From: Scedosporium boydii
Taxonomy: Eukaryota; Ascomycota; Sordariomycetes; Microascales; Microascaceae
NCBI GenBank assembly: GCA_002221725.1
Contig: NJFT01000015.1
Location: 248,001 to 312,000 of the forward strand
Direction of reading: 5' to 3'
DNA: 64,000 bases
Part shown: piece after piece, positions 58,534 through 64,000 of the stretch
Numbering within the stretch: the first letter of the stretch is position 1
Layout: each line of letters opens with the position of its first letter
Made by a program: the position numbers and the translations under genes
Notes under the pieces: generated by a model
Told to the model about the DNA's origin: nothing
What the model saw: the letters and a program-made list of their open reading frames with translations, nothing else
The model's database searches: none

Positions 58534-61500
58534 GGTGAGGCCGTGAGCAGCTTGGTAATGTCAAAGATGAGATGTGGGTAAGTTGGCTTTGACAAAGTGC
58601 AGGCAGCAGAAGTGGGCACGGCTTTGTACAGTAAAGTGCAGGTGCCGCCAACCAAGGAGACCAAACACGGGGATAAATAAGCGAGCGGCCTCGAAAGACC
58701 AGGAATTGCCCAACTATATCCGGCGTAGGAACAACAAAGGTCCAAGTCGACGAGGGGTTTGTGTTAGTAGTGTCCCAGAAACCCCATAGCCTGGAGCCTG
58801 TGAGAGGGGTTCGCTACTGCATTCGGCGTTGGGTGAATCGAAGGAATTATTTTTAGGGGGGTGAGTCCACTGCTCTGGATTGCAGATCAGTCGTTGACGG
58901 GGTAAGAAATGGCGCGGGGCAGAAGGTTGTCGCGAGAGCTGGGGTCGGAGGCGGGGCGGCTATTTGGATCGAGTTGGAACTGTCAGGGCGGTGTATCAAT
59001 GTGATTGACGATTGATGGCCGGGGCGAGAGGGGGAGGAGAACAGAGACGAGACGAGGCGACAGGGGCCTGAATTCCAGGGGCCCAGGAACATCAGCCGAA
59101 CTTACTTTGTTACTGCAAGGAGAACTGAGGGGTCTTTGCTTCGATGTTGTTTTACTTGTATGGCTGCAGGAATTCGGGGTGAATTTTGCTAGGGGTCGGA
59201 GGGCGCTGTTGTATTACAGCCAGGACGGATTTGAGCTTCTGGGCCCATAAGGAATGGGGAATGAGGACATGAGGTGGCAGTATTAGATAGGAGGGGGTGA
59301 ATTGATGTTCAGGTGTGCCCAGAACGTGAGGGGAGAATCATGGATGCAGAGGAAAAGGCGGATGAGATGAGGCAGAAGAGGTGCTCGACTTGGAGACCGA
59401 AGAACCGTTCGTACTTTCCTTATGCTGGTTCCATCGCAATTTGGCTTCGAGGAGCAGAGGTATTAGAGAGCTCCACCGGAATAGTGCAGGTAGTGCAGGT
59501 AGTGTAAAATTAGCCCTTGGTCAATGTTGATGTGTCGAGTCTATTGACATTGATTGCCGAGTTACCTGGAGACTTGGAGACTTCTGTTGGATGCATAGTG
59601 GCACCGCTTTGTGGCTAGTGCATAACTACCTGTGTATTTTCAACGCCCTTGTACCTTTGTACTATGTAGTGTGCGGAGGCAAATCTTGCTGTCCTCAGTG
59701 CTGCATCAACCAAGTGACCTGGGCAGCCAGCCAGCTGAGCACAGAGGACAGACATTGACGCGAGGCGCCAGCGATCTAAGAACGCACTTGACAGTATCAT
59801 CGGACTGGAGTATCATCAGGCTGCAACTTCAAAACACCGTCCATACGAGGTCGTATTTACTATTATTATTTAGTCGCCGAGAGGTGGAGCGACGTTACAG
59901 GCACTACGGGTTGATGTAGATAACAGTGTATTCTTCAATAATAAAACTGTGGTTTACGCATACTATTTGATCCTTTGATTTTGAAAGAAACGTGACAAGA
60001 TGAGACGAGTGAACACTGTATTGATACAATTGTCTTCTTTCATTTCCACAACACATCTCACGAGTCGACGGCATTTCGACTGACCGAATCAACTTAGACA
60101 AATGTTACACACTTCTTAGTCATTCAAATAAAGAAATAGATACAGAATTGTTATTAAAACCTATTTCAAAAAAAGCACCGAAGGTCTCCAGTCTAACTAG
60201 ATTTTATCTAGGACATCACTACGACGTAGAAAAGTAATATCCGAAGCATTATGAAGCAAAACCCCAATCAGACAGCCACTGGGAACTCGCTCTATCCATC
60301 ATAGTATGGTTGCAGGCGAACGGTTCCAAATCCGAACGACTACTTTGTAGATTCATTCTCCCTGTGTGCCAGGAGGCCGGATTTGGCAGGCAAGAGGCGA
60401 TGCTCTGTGGGAATGGGCTATCAACTCAAGCCGACGCCATGACAGCAGGACCAAGAGCAATCCGGCGCAGGTCGACAAGGCGGTTGGCAGGTCACACGAG
60501 CAGTGCGGGATCGAGCACTTAAGATTTGATCCAAGATTACTCACGTTACTTCGTACTTCATGTAACGAATACGCCAGGCGACGGAAATGACAGTGATGTC
60601 TGCGCCAGCCAGGGAGGGCAAAGCGATGCTGTTAATGGTAAGTGGTTACGACTGACCGTATTCGTCGATTACGACTTGCAAGTGATGGGGCAACGTCCGG
60701 GTGACTAGCAACAGCAATGCCTGAAGGCAGCACAATAGTTAGTTGACAACTTTAACCTTGTGACGGCCCTAGTTGTTCATCCACAATTTCCTTCGTAAGT
60801 AGATTATTACCTTGAAAGTGAACCTCGTCGCACATTGACCCATTACCTCGAGGGGAGGCGTCCCACTCCATCCAACTGGAATCTAGAATCCAGTCCCAAT
60901 CTGACCAAGGTCCACAGGTATGTGGCATGTGCTCTGTCTCCCCCACCTATTTACATTCTATCACTTGATTAATACGCGAGGACTTGTACGCATAGATTAA
61001 TCGACACGATCCACTAACCCAGATCTCTGCTGCGAGGGGAGGGGAGAAAAGGGGCCTCTATGAAGGACAAAGTAGATAGCAAATAGAGGCTTGACTTGAT
61101 ACATTGCATAGATGGTATCCATAAGACACGCCGTTCTTCACTCCAACCGCCCACTGGCCAGTTGACGACTTGCATCTGCATGTATACATATTCGTCAACT
61201 CGCCTGCGTGACAGCGGCGACATAAATTTAGGGACTGTATGTAGTATCCGACAGACCATCGTCCTTGGTTAGTCGGGAAGGTGGTCGTGTTTTATCTCCA
61301 TCTTCGTCCACCCTCATCATTATACGGACTTCTTCGAAGAGACGAGGCATGCCGCGTCACGGATATGGTGGGGCAGTTCAACCGAGGACAACTTGGAGCC
61401 ACCAAGACTGCCTCTGGCTGTCATACCAGTGGCCTGACCTTTTTCGATTTTTTTCTTTTCTTTTTTTTCTCTTTCCAAATTGAATTGGTCTATTCTCTGT

Positions 61501-62312
61501 GAAAGGGGGCAAGGACAACTATTTAAATTTGACGGAATAGCAGCTTAAGAAACACTAATTCACAACATGGATAGGGGATTTGACTTCGATAAAATCAAGG
61601 CCCCAAAATGAAGGTTTAGCACTAAAGGGTCCCTAATAATATTTGCACTGATGCTCATCACATCAATGGTCCCTTCAGTGTCTATTGACTGCTGACTTGG
61701 CGTGATCCCCTGATACCCCTGTCTGTGGCTGATGGCTTGAGATGAAGCGGCTGTCGATGACGTTCATGTTGATTTTAGTTGGTACTCTCTGCTGCATTGA
61801 TGCACTGCACCTACCTAAATCTAGGACCCCGCTAATCAGCTAATCATAGTCTCAGGTTGGGCAACTACATTCCAACACATTTCCCGAACTGAAGTCATCA
61901 TCAACACCAAACCCACCTCACTGTTAGACTCTAGCATCCCTCGGTATTTCTTATACTCCCAACCTGCAACTAAGCGAACAAAAAGCCTTGGAGTTTTGTG
62001 ACTTTGCTGTATCAAATTCAACAAGCTTCCCTTTGTCTTGCACCACTCTCCTTCACCTCCTGTGGCTATCCCCTGTGTCTTGCGTGCGCAGTCCTATTGA
62101 TATTCTGCCTTTGTCCAAGCCTCTCATGACGCGACAGCTTCAAGGGTCCTGGCTGGTCCTTGATATTGATACTTCCATTGCTTCCAGGATGAAAATCCCT
62201 TATTATTGACATCGAACTCCACTCCTCTTCCCAGCATCCCCTCTTCTCGCTGTCGAGTCAACCGCGCCGACCCCCTTAACAACAATCAAGCCGCCACTTT
62301 GCCGCCGACACC
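58534..62312. other. 3.8-kb divergent spacer between ArfGAP and MUN/C2-like genes
   Basis: No gene recognised. The interval 59,900-60,250 is clearly more AT-rich than its surroundings. GTTACTTCGTAC...GTAAC, with TACTTCGTA at 60547-60555, forms an imperfect inverted repeat. The last ~500 bp (pyrimidine-rich) are probably the leader of the gene at 62313. Confidence 0.5.
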
Positions 62313-64000
62313 ATGTCGACCGCTTCGAATCGATCATACCAACCGAACCGCCACCTCAGTAGCAGCCGTATGCCGAGAAGGTCTAGGGCCGCCTCTAGGG
62401 CTCAACGTGCTGCTGTCGTCGATCGCGATGAGGCCTTCACCTATGCCCTTCGAACGGCATTCCTCCACCACCTCCTACAACCTCGCGCTAGGCGAAAGCA
62501 ATATGTCAACGTCCCAACAAAGCCCATCCATCGATCGCACTCGAGCATGGGACACCTGCTCCAAGATTTCGTCTCTACTGGAGGTACTACGGGTGGTAGC
62601 ATGAAGCTGCCTCATAGCTTCCGCGGTGCCCTCTTCGATCGGATGCAGGGAGTCCTCAGGGGTACCGAGCGAATGCCAGGCTATAATGATGCCGCCGTAA
62701 AGAGATGTTTCGCAGAGGCGTACACGGCGTTTACCGAGAAGAGCTTCCAAAAGACCATTGATAAGGAGAGAAAGATAGAACCCCTGGTCCTCATATTCTT
62801 CTCTTCTGCGACTAAAGCCGCCCAGAAAGCTGCTGCTCCCGGCGATGAATCCTGGAGGCTACTGCCAGATCGCCATGTGGCTCTATTTGTGCGCCTTGTC
62901 ATCAAGATTCTCAAAGACCACGGCCAGGACCGGGACAGGCCAGATCTGCTCAACAAGCTTGCGAGCCTTGAGAACAAGATGCTGACCAACGATCAAAATT
63001 TGATCGACTCTGGCCAGGACAATCTCGGCAAAACTATTGAAGTTATAATTCCCTTCAGCTACGAGGTAAAAGATATGCCAATGGTACAGACAGTCTGCAG
63101 GATTTTCGGCTACCCAGACTCTCACGCCCAAGCCGAAATCGATGCTCACAAGTCCGTTTGGACCGAGGAGGCGGCTCTCCGTGATTTGAAGGCTTACCAG
63201 CATCGCCTAAACTCCAACATGGTTGGGGCGCTTAACAGCGGTGATTTTGAAGTTGAAGAGGCCTTTGAGGATTGGAAAAAGTCCGAAGCTCCTCACCTCT
63301 CACGAATGATGCTTGATATCCTCACCGCTCGTCCCGAGTTGGCCAAAACATCGACAAGTACAGCGGATAAACCGCTTCCCACTCCTTCTCCTGCCGCCTA
63401 TGATGACGACCAGGCATATGCGGACCTGGCGCGACTCATTTCGAGTACCGATGACACACCAATCCTAGGTTATGACAGCGCCCTCGGGATGGGCTCGGTA
63501 GGCCCTGACGATTCTAGCAGTATCCGAAGCGTCGATGAGCCTAATTATACATTCATCCCCTACGACCCTAGAGCTTTCTACAAGGCTGTTCTACAGCAGG
63601 CTATCGTCAACGATCAGTCGCTCTCCGATCCATCAGCCCCGTACTCTCCCTTGTCAAAAAGCTCCCAGGATCTCCTCCTGGAGCTCGCTGTGCACTGGCG
63701 CATCCCCCAATCGTCGCGATTGGTAGCACTCGCCGAAGTGTCAGTAAAGCGATTTAGCGACGGTGAGATAACTTTGGAAGACCTAGACACCGTTTTCGAT
63801 ATTGTCAAGTCTGAGGGCCCGGAGATGAAGAAACCTCCCCACATCACGAACTATACCGCCCCGCTGACGGCATTCAATCCCATGCACCTGACGGTCTACG
63901 ATCGCTCGGTTTTGCTACGCACACTCCAGACTCTTCATGAAGCTCTCCTCCGCGATCTCTACAATGCCCTTGTCCAGTGCTACGACCCGAAGCCACCTTC
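62313..64000 (+). CDS. MUN/C2-domain protein (Unc13-like, Ync13 type), 5' part only
   Basis: One uninterrupted frame of 562 codons from ATG 62313-62315 to the window end, with no stop reached. It starts MSTASNRSYQPNRHLSSSR, then a basic R/A-rich stretch and DRDEAFTYALRTAFLHHLLQ. Later segments include KLPHSFRGALFDRMQGVLRG, DPRAFYKAVLQQAI, LLLELAVHWRIPQSSRL, YTAPLTAFNPMHLTVYDRSV and RTLQTLHEALLRDLYNALVQ. I recognise these as the N-terminal portion of the large fungal proteins with a MUN-like (Munc13/CAPS-related) region and a C2 domain. The S. pombe member Ync13 coordinates exocytosis and endocytosis during cell division. The C2 and distal MUN parts would lie beyond the window. Assignment is moderate because only the first ~560 residues are visible. 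Confidence 0.75.
   Translation, partial: MSTASNRSYQPNRHLSSSRMPRRSRAASRAQRAAVVDRDEAFTYALRTAFLHHLLQPRARRKQYVNVPTKPIHRSHSSMGHLLQDFVSTGGTTGGSMKLPHSFRGALFDRMQGVLRGTERMPGYNDAAVKRCFAEAYTAFTEKSFQKTIDKERKIEPLVLIFFSSATKAAQKAAAPGDESWRLLPDRHVALFVRLVIKILKDHGQDRDRPDLLNKLASLENKMLTNDQNLIDSGQDNLGKTIEVIIPFSYEVKDMPMVQTVCRIFGYPDSHAQAEIDAHKSVWTEEAALRDLKAYQHRLNSNMVGALNSGDFEVEEAFEDWKKSEAPHLSRMMLDILTARPELAKTSTSTADKPLPTPSPAAYDDDQAYADLARLISSTDDTPILGYDSALGMGSVGPDDSSSIRSVDEPNYTFIPYDPRAFYKAVLQQAIVNDQSLSDPSAPYSPLSKSSQDLLLELAVHWRIPQSSRLVALAEVSVKRFSDGEITLEDLDTVFDIVKSEGPEMKKPPHITNYTAPLTAFNPMHLTVYDRSVLLRTLQTLHEALLRDLYNALVQCYDPKPP

Overview
The window is nuclear DNA of a filamentous ascomycete, most likely a Sordariomycete. 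Genes are interrupted by short GT-AG introns (about 45-600 nt) with CTAAC/CTGAC-type branch sites. They lie on both strands with 0.3-4 kb spacers and no operons, and both tRNA genes carry introns. Products match Pezizomycotina orthologues such as ARG-13, a PRD-4/Chk2-type kinase and Csx2-type ArfGAP. I see no intact transposon, CRISPR array, rRNA or prokaryotic feature.

Layout. 0-9.4 kb: 3' end of a TspO/MBR gene (+), ARG-13-type mitochondrial carrier (-), splicing helicase PRP28 (-), mitoribosomal protein mL59/MRPL25 (+), diphthamide J-protein DPH4 (+), 14-3-3 protein (-). 12.4-14.7 kb: tRNA-Val(UAC) and HMG-CoA synthase (+). 15.5-20.8 kb: a divergent pair, a DUF7580-type protein (-) and a C2H2/coiled-coil/ubiquitin-like-domain protein (+), sharing a 198-bp promoter. 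22.7-26.0 kb: mitochondrial ATPase inhibitor (+) converging on nucleoporin NSP1 (-). 29.1-36.3 kb: 6-phosphogluconate dehydrogenase (+), eIF2 gamma (-), a LAA2-like AP-1 accessory protein (-). 36.6 kb: tRNA-Cys(GCA). 40.6-47.8 kb: an unrecognised four-TM protein (+), UMP kinase with a mitochondrial-type N-terminal extension (+), eIF3m (-). 50.6-58.5 kb: FHA-kinase of the Chk2/PRD-4 family (+) and BAR-PH-ArfGAP (-). 62.3-64 kb: 5' part of a MUN/C2-like (Ync13-type) gene that runs off the window.

Most genes are core housekeeping functions (translation, splicing, nuclear transport, mitochondria, isoprenoid and pentose-phosphate metabolism, trafficking, checkpoint). The exception is the 15.5-20.8 kb pair, which belongs to lineage-expanded fungal families and has a plausible regulated-cell-death or allorecognition architecture. 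That pair is the best candidate for a little-described system. Other points of interest are a recurrent spacer motif (TACTTCGTA/TACTCCGTA, often palindromic) and a UMP kinase gene built to give two differently located isoforms. All exon coordinates were derived by hand from splice consensus and reading-frame continuity.
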